A stretch of 19,985 nt of DNA, from positions 1 through 19,985 of the forward strand of contig DATDOY010000122.1 in assembly GCA_035293045.1 (NCBI GenBank). The letters run 5' to 3'. The position numbers and the translations under genes were made by a program. The notes under the pieces were generated by a model, which was not told where the DNA came from, ran no database searches, and worked only from the letters and a program-made list of their open reading frames with translations. Below, one piece after another: positions 5,406-13,331 of the stretch. The DNA comes from DATDOY01 sp035293045. Lineage in GTDB: Bacteria > Actinomycetota > Acidimicrobiia > IMCC26256 > JACPCJ01. Within the stretch, counting starts at the first letter, position 1, and each line of letters opens with the position of its first letter.

Positions 5406-8092
5406 GTCAGGACCTCGTGCGTCGGTTCGGCGAACTCCGGGGCTGCTCGGAGGATGGTGACGGTCCCGTCGTTGCCGTCGACCTCGACCTCGTCGCCATC
5501 CGCGAGCTCGTGCGTCGCTCCGACTGCATTGAGAACCGCGGGGACCCCCAGCTCGCGAGCGACGATGGCCGCGTGGCTGAGCGGTCCGCCCCGCTCGACA
5601 ACGACCGCCCCGGCGACGAGGAACAGCGGCGTCCACGACGGGTCGGTACTCGGGGCCACGAGTACTTCGCCGCTCCGGAGGCCGGCGGAGTCCGCCAGGG
5701 TGCGCACGATCCGGACCCGGCCGCGATGCACGCCAGGGCTGGCTGCCCATCCCGAAATGGCTCCTGATGTGGTGCTCGTGAGCGCGGCGTGTCCGCGATG
5801 ATCGACGAGGGGGGCCAGAGGCGCGGCCAGTTCGAGTTGATGGAACGCCTCCGCCCTCTGTCGGATGTCTTCGGGTAGCACAGGCTCGTCGCCGTGCACG
5901 AGCGCGTCGACCTCCCAATCAGCGAGCAGGGCCAGTTCGTCCGACGAAGCGAGCGCGCCCCGACGAACGAGGCGATCGGCGAGGACGAGCATGGCTCGGC
6001 GTTCCTCACCGCCGAGCGCGAGCAGCGCGGCCTTCACGGACTCGCGGCGAGCAAGGAGGCGTCGGGCGTTCTCCATGAGATTGCGCAGAACGCGCATGCG
6101 CACGTCGATGACCTGGCCGGTGAGGACGCGCGTGATCTTCCACCGTCGTGTCGACGTCAGATCGTGCTCGAGCTCCGAAAACGAGGCCGCGACGTCCTCG
6201 TCAGCGCTCGGATGCGGGGCCGAGTCAGCGAGGTCGACCCGAGACCGCAGGCCTTGGATCAAGATCTGCCACAGGTAGTCGGGCTGTTCCCTCCAAAGCG
6301 GGCCGGCGTACACCGCGGCCGAACCGAGTCGGTCGAACTCGCTCAGGAGACGATCGGCGAGGGCGGCGCCGCTCGCCCCCGTCGCCCGAAGTCGCAGCTC
6401 GGCGTCGTGCGGTCGTGAGGTCAGGATGATGTCGCGGAGTACCCCGCCATCCGACGCCTCCTCCAACCACGTCCACAAGGCGTCCGCACATCCGCCGGCA
6501 TCGCGTGACCCCGTGGCGGTACCTCGCGTCAGCTTCTGTGCCCACCGTGGCGCGTCATTGCCGACCCAACGAGAAAGGGCCACCTCGAGGGCGCGGTAGC
6601 TCGCCACGGCGGCCACGGCGACGGCGACCTCCGCGGCCACGCCCGCGGCGGCGAGGTCGCGAACGCGGGCGCGATACGCGAGCAGCTCCGACGATCGAAG
6701 TTCGTGGTGATCGGTCGCGAGTTGCAGAACTTCGTGGACCGCGTGTTCGAACTCCTCGGCCTCCCGCTCCGCGGCGCGCCGCAACCGGAGTGCGCGCACG
6801 GCCGCCGTCCCGTTCCTGATCCGATGCGCGACCGGGACCTGAACGTCGTCGTCGTTCGGGCTGAGCACCTGGCCGAGATACTGCCGTTCGATTTCGTCGC
6901 CGGTGCTCGCCCCCAACCTCCGTGCGACCGCTTTGACGAGCGTGAGGTCGAGGGCCGCTTGTCCCTGGATCCGGGCGAGGACCGCGAAGGGGTCTTCGGC
7001 GAGGTCCTCTGGAATCACGCCGAGTCGCGCGAAGAGGTGCCGGAAGGCCTCCTCGATCATCGGGCCGTTGATGGTCCAGAGCAGCGGCGAGAGGACTCCC
7101 GGCAACATCTCGGCCACACCACTCGGTGCGTACTGATGACCGGCTCGGTTCGACGTGTCGAATCCGTCGGCCGCGGCCCTCGGCGCCGTGGTCGTGATGG
7201 GGCGCGACTGCAACAACCACACGCGCTGACCGGTGACGCTCCACTCGATGTCTTGCGCCCGCCCGCCCATTTCCTCTTCGACGAGCAAGGCCATCCTGGC
7301 CACCTCGCGAATCACAGGATCCTCGGGCGTCCCGTCGACGGGTCGAAGAGACGGCCGGACGAGTTGGTGGACCTCGGGGGTCGCTCGCCCTGAGACGAGC
7401 TCATCACCGAGTCCCGGCACGGCTTCGACGCGCAAGACCTCGGGTCGGGTCGGGTCGGCCGTAAAACACACGCCGCTTTGGTCGGCGGGGACCATGCGCT
7501 GGACGATCGCACCCATGGCGAGGTTGGTTTCCGGAGTGGCCATCCGCTGGCGATAGGCACGGGGACCCGGGTGCCACAGGGACGCCCAGACCAGGCGCAA
7601 CGCGTCCGCCACGCCGTCGACGTCGGCGACATTCAGCACGGTCACGTGTTGGCCGGCGAACGAAGTGTCCTCGAGGTCCTCCGCCGTCGCGGACGAGCGC
7701 ACGGCGACGAGTTCACCGTCCGGTGCGATGAGGAAGAGATGGGAGGCCAGCAGCGCCTGGAGCCCCGGAGGAAGCGGCGCAGCCAGGAACCGCTCGTCGG
7801 TTTCGGCGCGCACCCGATCTGCGTGGGCGGGCGTCGGGAGCGCGGTGCGCTGCAGAGCCGTGAGCCATTGCCGCAGCTCACTCGACTCGGCGATGAACGT
7901 TCGGTACGCCGCAGTGGTGACGGCGATCGCGGCGGGAACGGCGAATCTGCGCCGTATCAGGGCGTCGAGCGAAGCGGCTTTCCCTCCGACCGCGTCGGAC
8001 CGATGGCCGGATCCGTCGAGCGGGACGACGAGCGCCGCGGCGTCACCCGTGCTCACGGGTCCATCTCGGTGTTCCGCGCCGTGCCGTGTCAT
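5402..8092 (-). CDS. PEP-synthase/rifampicin-phosphotransferase-like enzyme
   Basis: This 896-residue protein has the order ATP-grasp, middle domain, swivelling His domain. The PPDK-type ATP-binding domain spans about 22-302: GGKAASL (36-42), AVRSSATAEDLEDTSFAGQ (130-148), then QSGVCFTADP (205-214) and DIEWSVTG...LLQSRPI near 281-299. The middle domain starts at YAPSGVAEMLPGVLSPLLW. The mobile domain ends the protein with GGPLSHAAIVARELGVPAV; His840 is the expected phosphate carrier. There is no PEP/pyruvate-binding TIM barrel, so it cannot be an ordinary PEP synthase. Length and domain order match rifampicin phosphotransferases (about 870 aa), which transfer the beta-phosphate of ATP to rifampicin. 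Related uncharacterised enzymes share this layout, so the substrate is open. ATG 8092 has GGGAGG 10 nt upstream. The stop overlaps the next start (GTGA). Confidence 0.85.
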   Translation of the reverse strand: MTRHGAEHRDGPVSTGDAAALVVPLDGSGHRSDAVGGKAASLDALIRRRFAVPAAIAVTTAAYRTFIAESSELRQWLTALQRTALPTPAHADRVRAETDERFLAAPLPPGLQALLASHLFLIAPDGELVAVRSSATAEDLEDTSFAGQHVTVLNVADVDGVADALRLVWASLWHPGPRAYRQRMATPETNLAMGAIVQRMVPADQSGVCFTADPTRPEVLRVEAVPGLGDELVSGRATPEVHQLVRPSLRPVDGTPEDPVIREVARMALLVEEEMGGRAQDIEWSVTGQRVWLLQSRPITTTAPRAAADGFDTSNRAGHQYAPSGVAEMLPGVLSPLLWTINGPMIEEAFRHLFARLGVIPEDLAEDPFAVLARIQGQAALDLTLVKAVARRLGASTGDEIERQYLGQVLSPNDDDVQVPVAHRIRNGTAAVRALRLRRAAEREAEEFEHAVHEVLQLATDHHELRSSELLAYRARVRDLAAAGVAAEVAVAVAAVASYRALEVALSRWVGNDAPRWAQKLTRGTATGSRDAGGCADALWTWLEEASDGGVLRDIILTSRPHDAELRLRATGASGAALADRLLSEFDRLGSAAVYAGPLWREQPDYLWQILIQGLRSRVDLADSAPHPSADEDVAASFSELEHDLTSTRRWKITRVLTGQVIDVRMRVLRNLMENARRLLARRESVKAALLALGGEERRAMLVLADRLVRRGALASSDELALLADWEVDALVHGDEPVLPEDIRQRAEAFHQLELAAPLAPLVDHRGHAALTSTTSGAISGWAASPGVHRGRVRIVRTLADSAGLRSGEVLVAPSTDPSWTPLFLVAGAVVVERGGPLSHAAIVARELGVPAVLNAVGATHELADGDEVEVDGNDGTVTILRAAPEFAEPTHEVLT

Positions 8093-8134
8093 GCCCACTG
8101 CGCCTCCCGGTCGGGAGTGAAACTCGGGTGCCGG

Positions 8135-8150
8135 GGCGGATATTTCCGCC
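8135..8150. other. Intergenic hairpin between PAP2 and phosphotransferase genes
   Basis: GGCGGA (8135-8140) and TCCGCC (8145-8150) flank a 4-nt AT loop. It lies 43 nt before the phosphotransferase start and after the PAP2 stop. No T-run follows. It might separate the two genes or act in the 5' leader; this is unproven. Confidence 0.3.
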
Positions 8151-8184
8151 GCCGCCGTTTGAGCCTCGTGGTTCGGTTTTCTGC

Positions 8185-8940
8185 TCAGCTTCTCGCCGGC
8201 GAAAGGAGATCGCGTTCGGCCTCGTCGAGCGGATGACACCCCTTCCGATCGTGGTGCCACTCGAGGAGCCATTCGACGGCCAGGAGATAGAGCGAGCCGA
8301 GGATCAGTGCCCCCACCACGTCGGAGAAGTAGTGGACGCCGAGGTAGATGCGGCTGAAGCCCACGCCGAGCACCACCACGCCACTGAAGATGGTTGCCGT
8401 CCACCACAGCCAGCGTCGATGCGTGACCAGGGCGACGACGGGGGGCACAAGCCCCCAGAGCGCGATCGCGGCCATGACATGGCCCGATGGAAACGACGGT
8501 CCGACCCCGGGAACGAGTCGCTCGACGACCTCGGGGCGATCACGTCCGACCAGTTCTTTGAGGAGGAATTCGAGGGGTGGGCGAGCGAGCACGGCGGCGA
8601 AGACGACGATGCCAAGCGCGTGGCAGCGGCGATAGACGGCGTACAGCAACAGGATTAATCCGGCGACCACGACTTTGAGTCCACCAAGCCCGCTGACGGA
8701 GCGGACAAAGGTGTTTGCGTCATCCCCGCGTAAGGACATCGCCCATCGCCGAATCGGCTCATCCCACGTGAGGAGCACGCTCCCGTCGTCCCAGATCGCG
8801 AGCGCGGCGAGGATCACAAAGGCGACCCCGAGAATCTGTACGACTGCGGGGAAGCGAAGCAGCACGGCCGCGGGAGTGAGCGGCGGGTGCCCATGCAGAC
8901 CACCCGGTAGCGGAAGCGGACGATAGCCAACGCGTGTCAT
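8185..8940 (-). CDS. PAP2-family membrane phosphatase
   Basis: This 251-residue integral membrane protein carries the three phosphatase signatures of the PAP2/lipid phosphate phosphatase family in order: KELVGRDRP (KX6RP), PSGH and SRIYLGVHYFSDV (SRX5HX3D). The His of PSGH and the last His are the expected catalytic residues. About six hydrophobic segments can be seen, with the active-site motifs facing outward by family rule. Members dephosphorylate phosphatidic acid, phosphatidylglycerophosphate or undecaprenyl pyrophosphate; which one applies here cannot be told. ATG 8940 is chosen because the 25 residues upstream in the same frame look non-coding and a TACCCT box precedes it. It is divergent from the ABC1 kinase and stands 92 nt upstream of the phosphotransferase, so co-transcription with it is possible. 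Confidence 0.9.
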   Translation of the reverse strand: MTRVGYRPLPLPGGLHGHPPLTPAAVLLRFPAVVQILGVAFVILAALAIWDDGSVLLTWDEPIRRWAMSLRGDDANTFVRSVSGLGGLKVVVAGLILLLYAVYRRCHALGIVVFAAVLARPPLEFLLKELVGRDRPEVVERLVPGVGPSFPSGHVMAAIALWGLVPPVVALVTHRRWLWWTATIFSGVVVLGVGFSRIYLGVHYFSDVVGALILGSLYLLAVEWLLEWHHDRKGCHPLDEAERDLLSPARS

Positions 8941-8950
8941 GGCCCAAACG

Positions 8951-8956
8951 AGGGTA
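8951..8956 (-). promoter_or_regulatory. -10-like box before the PAP2 gene
   Basis: TACCCT on the minus strand ends 10 nt before ATG 8940, leaving a leader of a few bases at most and no room for a ribosome site. Confidence 0.35.
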
Positions 8957-9027
8957 GACCCTTCGGCGTGCCCTTGCCGCGTCCACGGGATGGCGCAAGG
9001 CGCGTTGTGTGACAACTCCGTCGACCG

Positions 9028-9055
9028 TTGGTACCGCGGTGGCCTCCGTTAGCCT
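9028..9055 (+). promoter_or_regulatory. Leaderless promoter of the ABC1 kinase-mod operon
   Basis: TTGGTA (9028-9033) and TAGCCT (9050-9055) are 16 bp apart. TAGCCT ends 6 nt before the GTG at 9062, so the transcript would begin at the start codon. It is about 70 bp from the divergent PAP2 promoter. Confidence 0.5.
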
Positions 9056-9061
9056 CGCCCT

Positions 9062-10519
9062 GTGCAGGTCGTCCTCTGGATCGTGTTCTCGCTGATCGCC
9101 GTAGCGGGTGTGGCCGCGTCGGTTTTCGTCGTTCGCGAGATGCGACGGTCCGGCTGGCACGTCTTTCGCACCCGCATGGGGCGTTCTTCGCGGATCTGGC
9201 GTCTCGCCGCCCGGCGCGGGATGCGGTTCTTCCGCATCAGGCGGCGAGCGAGCGACGACGACCTCGACGCCTTCCACCTCGAGACCGCCGAGCAGGTCTT
9301 CGAGTTGATGGGCGGCATGAAGGGCGCGGTGATGAAGCTCGGGCAGATGGCGTCGATTCTCGGCGACAGCCTCCCCGACCAGTATGGGGAAGCCCTGCGC
9401 GGCCTCCAGCAGTCGGCGCCCCCCATGGCCTATGACCTCATGGCCGGCGTCGTGGAGGAGGACCTCGGCGACGCGCCGGACCGCCTGTTCAAGCAGTTCT
9501 CGAGGGAACCCGTAGCGGCGGCCTCGATCGGGCAGGTGCACCGCGCCCGCCTCCACGACGGCACCGACGTCGCCGTGAAAGTCCAGTATCCGGGCGTCGA
9601 TACCGCGATCCGCGCCGACCTCGACAACATGTTCCTCCTTACCAGCGTGGCGCGGATGATGGCGCCGGGGATCGACCCCGAGGCGCTCGTCACCGAGATC
9701 AAGTCCGTCATGTTCGACGAGCTCGACTACACCAAGGAAGCGGCCAACCAACGTGAGTTCGCGCGGGCGTACGAGGGCCATCCCTGGGTCCGCGTTCCCC
9801 GCGTCTTCCCCGACCGGTCGGGCCGCCGCGTCCTCACCACCGAGTGGGTGAGCGGTCGGTCGTTCTACGACATCCTCAAGAGCGACCAGGCCGAGCGCGA
9901 CCGCGTGGCGGAGCAACTCTTCCGGTTCTTTGTCGGCTCCGTCGGTCACTTGCGTTTCTTCAACGCCGACCCCCATCCCGGCAACTACTTCTTCGCCGAT
10001 CCGGCGGGTCCCGACGCCAGCGCCATCTGGTTCCTCGACTTCGGCATGGTGAAGCGGTTCACCCCCGACGTCATCGACCGGCTCGGCGAACAGGTGCGCG
10101 CTCTCCGTGCCGGCGACACCAATGCCCTCAACGAGGCCATGATCCGCCACGGATGGCTGAAGCCCGACCACGACCTCGACATGAGCCGCGTTGCCGAGGT
10201 GGCGAGCCTGCTCAACCGCTCTCTCATGGGCCCCGACCCCTTTACGTTCACGCGCGACCACGTCAAGACGGTCGTCGAAGGGACCATGTCGATCCAGGGC
10301 CCGTACGGCGAGATCATCAAGCACATCACGCTGCCGTCCGACCACGTCATGCTCAACCGGATTCAGCTCGGCGTGATGGCGCTCCTCGGCCGCCTCAACG
10401 CCACCGGGCGGTGGGCGGCCATCTTCGACGAGTACATCCTCGGTGGCGCACCCGCCACGCCGCTCGGCGAGGCGGCCGCGGGATGGCCCAAGGCTCCCGT
10501 GCCGGGAGGGGCCCGCTGA
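9062..10519 (+). CDS. ABC1/UbiB (ADCK)-family atypical kinase
   Basis: The protein has 485 residues with GTG as start. An N-terminal transmembrane segment (about 3-24) anchors it. The family signatures follow: KxGQ (MKLGQMASI, near 92-100), the Ala-rich loop AAASIGQVHRARL (152-164) that replaces the P-loop, Lys173 in VAVKVQYP, the ExD-type helix FDELDYTKEA, the catalytic loop NADPHPGN (301-308) and DFG at 326-328. Members are ATPases or kinases tied to isoprenoid-lipid (quinone) metabolism. This organism type uses menaquinone rather than ubiquinone, so a general lipid or quinone-handling role is more likely than ubiquinone synthesis. The 3' end overlaps the probable modA start by 37 nt, which joins it to the molybdate transporter genes. 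No functional link between the two is known to me. Confidence 0.93.
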   Translation: MQVVLWIVFSLIAVAGVAASVFVVREMRRSGWHVFRTRMGRSSRIWRLAARRGMRFFRIRRRASDDDLDAFHLETAEQVFELMGGMKGAVMKLGQMASILGDSLPDQYGEALRGLQQSAPPMAYDLMAGVVEEDLGDAPDRLFKQFSREPVAAASIGQVHRARLHDGTDVAVKVQYPGVDTAIRADLDNMFLLTSVARMMAPGIDPEALVTEIKSVMFDELDYTKEAANQREFARAYEGHPWVRVPRVFPDRSGRRVLTTEWVSGRSFYDILKSDQAERDRVAEQLFRFFVGSVGHLRFFNADPHPGNYFFADPAGPDASAIWFLDFGMVKRFTPDVIDRLGEQVRALRAGDTNALNEAMIRHGWLKPDHDLDMSRVAEVASLLNRSLMGPDPFTFTRDHVKTVVEGTMSIQGPYGEIIKHITLPSDHVMLNRIQLGVMALLGRLNATGRWAAIFDEYILGGAPATPLGEAAAGWPKAPVPGGAR

Positions 10520-11262
10520 GCCGGATCGGCGCTCTCCTGGTCGCGGTGGTTCTGGGATCGGCGACCCTCGGCGCGTGTTCCGACGGCGGTGTTGGGGGAG
10601 GCGGCGGAGGAGACCGGGTGCTCGTCCTGGCGGCCGCGTCGCTGACCGACGCCTTCACTGCCCTTGACGGCGTCGCCGGCCAGCACGGACTCGACGTCGA
10701 GTTCTCATTCGGGGGATCGCAAGTGCTCGTCGAGCAAGCCGACCAGGGAGCGCCGGCGGACGTCATCGCCGTCGCCGACCCGAGGCTGCTCAACAAGGAC
10801 GCCGACGCGCTCGTGTTCGCGCGGAATCGGCTTGTCGTGGTGGCGGCGAAGGGCTCGGAGGTCGATGGCCCCGTCGACTTGGCGTCGCCGGGCGTTCGGG
10901 TCGTGCTCGCCGGCGAAGGCGTCCCCGTGGGCGGGTACGCGCGCGCCGCCCTCGCAGACCTCGGGCTGCTCGATGCTGTGCTCGCCAACGTGGTGTCCGA
11001 GGAACCCGACGCGCGCGCCGTCCTCGCGAAGGTCGCGCTCGGCGAAGCCGATGCGGGGATCGTCTACGGCACGGATGCCGAATCGGCGGCGGCGAACGGC
11101 CGGATCACGGTCGTGGGCGATGCCCTGGCCGGCGAGGCGTCCTACGCCGCCGCCGTCGGGCCCGACGCCCCGAATCCCGGAGCGGCCCGGCGGTTCCTTG
11201 CCCTGTTGGCGTCGCAGGACGCGCAGCGGATCTTCGAGCGGTTCGGGTTCCTCCCTGCCTGA
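10483..11262 (+). CDS. modA: Molybdate ABC transporter, substrate-binding lipoprotein
   Basis: The protein has 259 residues from ATG 10483. The signal peptide (LSRIGALLVAVVLGSATLGAC) ends in a lipobox, so the mature protein should be a lipoprotein on the outer face of the membrane. The mature part opens with VLVLAAASLTDAFTALD, the typical ModA start, followed by VEFSFGGSQVLVEQ, GAPADVIAVAD, ARNRLVVV, EGVPVGGYARAAL and EADAGIVYGTDA, all in family order. It binds molybdate (or tungstate) and delivers it to ModB. A glycine-rich linker follows the lipid anchor. The start is uncertain: ATG 10483 overlaps the ABC1 kinase gene and has no clear ribosome site, while a CTG at 10516 lies 4-5 nt after GGGAGGGG. 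Both keep the signal peptide. Confidence 0.9.
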   Translation: MAQGSRAGRGPLSRIGALLVAVVLGSATLGACSDGGVGGGGGGDRVLVLAAASLTDAFTALDGVAGQHGLDVEFSFGGSQVLVEQADQGAPADVIAVADPRLLNKDADALVFARNRLVVVAAKGSEVDGPVDLASPGVRVVLAGEGVPVGGYARAALADLGLLDAVLANVVSEEPDARAVLAKVALGEADAGIVYGTDAESAAANGRITVVGDALAGEASYAAAVGPDAPNPGAARRFLALLASQDAQRIFERFGFLPA

Positions 11263-11356
11263 CGCGGCCACCGCCGGCGCTCAACGTCCGACCGCGTCCC
11301 GGACGTGGCCCGCCACACCGCGTGTCATCCAGCACGAGGGCATCGGGTGCGGGGCG

Positions 11357-11373
11357 CGGCACTCGGAGTGCCG
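11357..11373. other. Hairpin in the modA-modB gap
   Basis: CGGCACT (11357-11363) pairs with AGTGCCG (11367-11373) around CGG. It lies in the 161-nt gap between modA and modB. There is no T-run. It might attenuate modB expression relative to modA or stabilise the modA mRNA. No known molybdenum-cofactor riboswitch pattern is recognisable in the gap. Confidence 0.35.
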
Positions 11374-11423
11374 TCGGCGGTCGGTCCTCGGCGGTAGCGT
11401 GCGCCATTCCTGATCCTCCTCAG

Positions 11424-12245
11424 GTGCGAACTCGCGTGGTCGGCCGGAAGGCACCCGGTGGTCGAATTCCGCGCGCGCTTCTCATCCCCGCCCTCGTGGG
11501 GCTGGCGTTCATCGCGCTGCCGGTGCTCGCCCTCGTCGTGCGGGCGCCCTGGTCGGATCTGGGCACGGTGGCGGACGACGCGTCGCTGACCACCGTGTTG
11601 CGGCTGTCGCTCGTCAGTGGCGCGCTCGCCACCGCGCTGGCGCTGGCGACCGGCGTCCCGTTGGGGTGGCTGCTGGCGAGAGGGTCCTTCCGGGGACGTT
11701 CGGTCGTGCGTGCGCTGGCGCTGGTGCCGCTCGCGCTCCCGCCTGTCGTCGGCGGCCTCGCGCTCCTCTTGGCCTTCGGGCGACGGGGACTCCTCGGCGC
11801 GCCGCTCGAAGACGCCGGCATCATCCTCCCGTTCACACTGACGGCGGCCGTGCTCGCCCAGGCCTTCGTCGCGCTGCCCTTCGTCGTGCTCGCCGTCGAG
11901 GCCGCGGTGGCCTCGGTCGACCGCGACCTCGAGGACGTCGCCGCCAGCCTCGGCGCGGGGCCGGTGCGCGTCTTCGTGCGGGTCACGCTGCCGCTCGCCC
12001 GTCCCGGCCTCGCCGCCGGCGCCGCGCTGGCGTTCGCTCGCGCGCTCGGCGAGTTCGGCGCAACGGTCACGTTCGCGGGCAGCGTGCGCGGCAAAACCCA
12101 GACGTTGCCGCTCGCCGTCTACGACGTCTTGCAGCGCGACCGCGATCAGGCCGTCCTCCTCGCGCTCGTTCTCCTCGCTCTGTCGGCGCTGGTCATCGTG
12201 GCCCTGCGCGGGTCGTTTCTGGGGGGCGGTCGATCGCGTGACTGA
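11424..12245 (+). CDS. modB: Molybdate ABC transporter permease
   Basis: This inner-membrane permease has 273 residues from GTG 11424; a second GTG at 11436 is possible. Five to six hydrophobic segments are visible, from IPRALLIPALVGLAFIALPV to VLLALVLLALSALVIVAL. The EAA loop that docks the ATPase reads EDVAASLGAGPVRVF, followed by VTLPLARPGL. The segment FARALGEFGATVTFAGS is typical of ModB/CysT-type permeases, as is the stretch GKTQTLPLAVYD. The upstream frame is open but has a non-membrane, Ser/Arg-rich composition and is left out. No good ribosome site precedes the start. It lies 161 nt after modA and 18 nt before modC. Confidence 0.92.
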   Translation: MRTRVVGRKAPGGRIPRALLIPALVGLAFIALPVLALVVRAPWSDLGTVADDASLTTVLRLSLVSGALATALALATGVPLGWLLARGSFRGRSVVRALALVPLALPPVVGGLALLLAFGRRGLLGAPLEDAGIILPFTLTAAVLAQAFVALPFVVLAVEAAVASVDRDLEDVAASLGAGPVRVFVRVTLPLARPGLAAGAALAFARALGEFGATVTFAGSVRGKTQTLPLAVYDVLQRDRDQAVLLALVLLALSALVIVALRGSFLGGGRSRD

Positions 12246-12263
12246 GCGTCGGGACAGCCGCCC

Positions 12264-13331
12264 ATGACGCTCGACGCGCGCCTCGTGGCGCGGCGCGGTC
12301 GCTTCCGCCTCGACGTCGGTCTGACGATCGAGCGGGGGGAGACGGTCGCGTTGCTCGGTCCGAGCGGGGCGGGGAAGACCACCGTCGTGCGACTCTTGGC
12401 CGGCGTGGCGAGCATCGACGACGGCCACATCCGCCTCGATGGCACGGTGGTCGACGACCCGGCGACCGGTGCCTTTGTGGCGCCGCACCGCCGGAGGGTC
12501 GGATGGGTGCCGCAAGGCGGAGGGCTGTTCCCGCACCTCTCCGCGGTCCACAACGTCGCGTTCGCACTCCGGGCACGAGGGACGCGTCGGGCGACCGCGC
12601 TCGCCTCGGCGCGCGACTGGCTGACGCGGGTCCACCTGGCAGACCGATCCAACGACTCGGTCGAGCACCTCTCAGGAGGGGAAGGGCGACGCGTGGCGAT
12701 CGCGCGCGCGCTCGCTTCTGACCCAGCGTTGCTGTTGTTCGACGAGCCGTTCACCGGTCTCGACGTCGCGGCCCGCGTCGAGGTCAGGCAGGCGGTGCGC
12801 GACGCGTGGGATGCCTCCGATGCGCCGCGCCTGCTGGTCGCACACGAGCCGGTCGACGCGCTGTCAATGGCGGACCGCGTGATCGTCATCGAGGAAGGCG
12901 CCGTCGTCCAGGTCGGTACGCCGGGCGACTTGTGCGAGCGGCCCCGCACGGCCTACGTGGCGGAACTGGCGGGCCTCAACCTCGTGCGGGGCTCCGGCGG
13001 TACAGAGGCCGGTCATCCCGTGGTGCGAGCCGGGCACGGGGAAGTGCTCCAGGTGGCGGAGTCCGTCGAGGGATCGGTGGTGGCGACGTTCCGGCCGTCG
13101 GCGGTGGCGGTCTTTCGCGAGGCGCCCGGCGGGTCGCCCCGCAACGTGCTCGAAGGGACGGTGAGCGAGATCGTCCCCACCGGTGAACGGGTGCGCGTGC
13201 GAATCGACTCGCATCCGGTGGTCGTGGCCGAACTCACGACGAGCGCTGCCGCTGCGCTTGAACTGCGGCCCGGCGATCGGGTCTACGCGGTGGTCAAAGC
13301 GACCGAGATCGAGGTGAGGCCGGCCCCGTGA
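12264..13331 (+). CDS. modC: Molybdate ABC transporter ATPase
   Basis: This 355-residue protein is the energy-coupling subunit for ModB. Walker A is GPSGAGKT (32-39), the Q-loop lies in WVPQGG (81-86), the signature is LSGGEGRR (136-143), Walker B is LLLFDEP (156-162) and the switch His is in LLVAHE (190-195). The signature has Glu at the place where most ATPases have Gln (LSGGQ), a tolerated variation. The last 65 residues form one TOBE-like (MOP) domain (NVLEGTVSEIVPTGERVRVRI ending in VYAVVKATEIEV), which in this family binds oxyanion and may provide feedback inhibition. Gap to modB is 18 nt. The 3' end overlaps by 38 nt the convergent receiver gene on the other strand. Confidence 0.94.
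   Translation: MTLDARLVARRGRFRLDVGLTIERGETVALLGPSGAGKTTVVRLLAGVASIDDGHIRLDGTVVDDPATGAFVAPHRRRVGWVPQGGGLFPHLSAVHNVAFALRARGTRRATALASARDWLTRVHLADRSNDSVEHLSGGEGRRVAIARALASDPALLLFDEPFTGLDVAARVEVRQAVRDAWDASDAPRLLVAHEPVDALSMADRVIVIEEGAVVQVGTPGDLCERPRTAYVAELAGLNLVRGSGGTEAGHPVVRAGHGEVLQVAESVEGSVVATFRPSAVAVFREAPGGSPRNVLEGTVSEIVPTGERVRVRIDSHPVVVAELTTSAAAALELRPGDRVYAVVKATEIEVRPAP

Noticed and set aside
8093..8184. Rifampicin-associated element or WhiB7-type promoter ahead of the phosphotransferase
   Set aside because: I searched the gap by eye and found neither the long inverted repeat of that element nor an AT-rich block before a -35.
8093..8407. 105-residue N-terminal extension of the phosphotransferase
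   Set aside because: It overlaps the PAP2 gene on the same strand and looks non-coding; ATG 8092 has a ribosome site and matches the family's start.
8759..10345. 528-residue minus-strand ORF opposite the ABC1 kinase
   Set aside because: Overlaps both the PAP2 gene and the kinase; composition is that of an antisense shadow.
11263..11423. Molybdenum-cofactor riboswitch between modA and modB
   Set aside because: Only one simple hairpin is visible, with no multi-stem pattern, and the position inside the operon is not typical.
11325..12668. 447-residue minus-strand ORF opposite modB/modC
   Set aside because: Arg/Glu/Gln-rich antisense shadow of clearly identified transporter genes.
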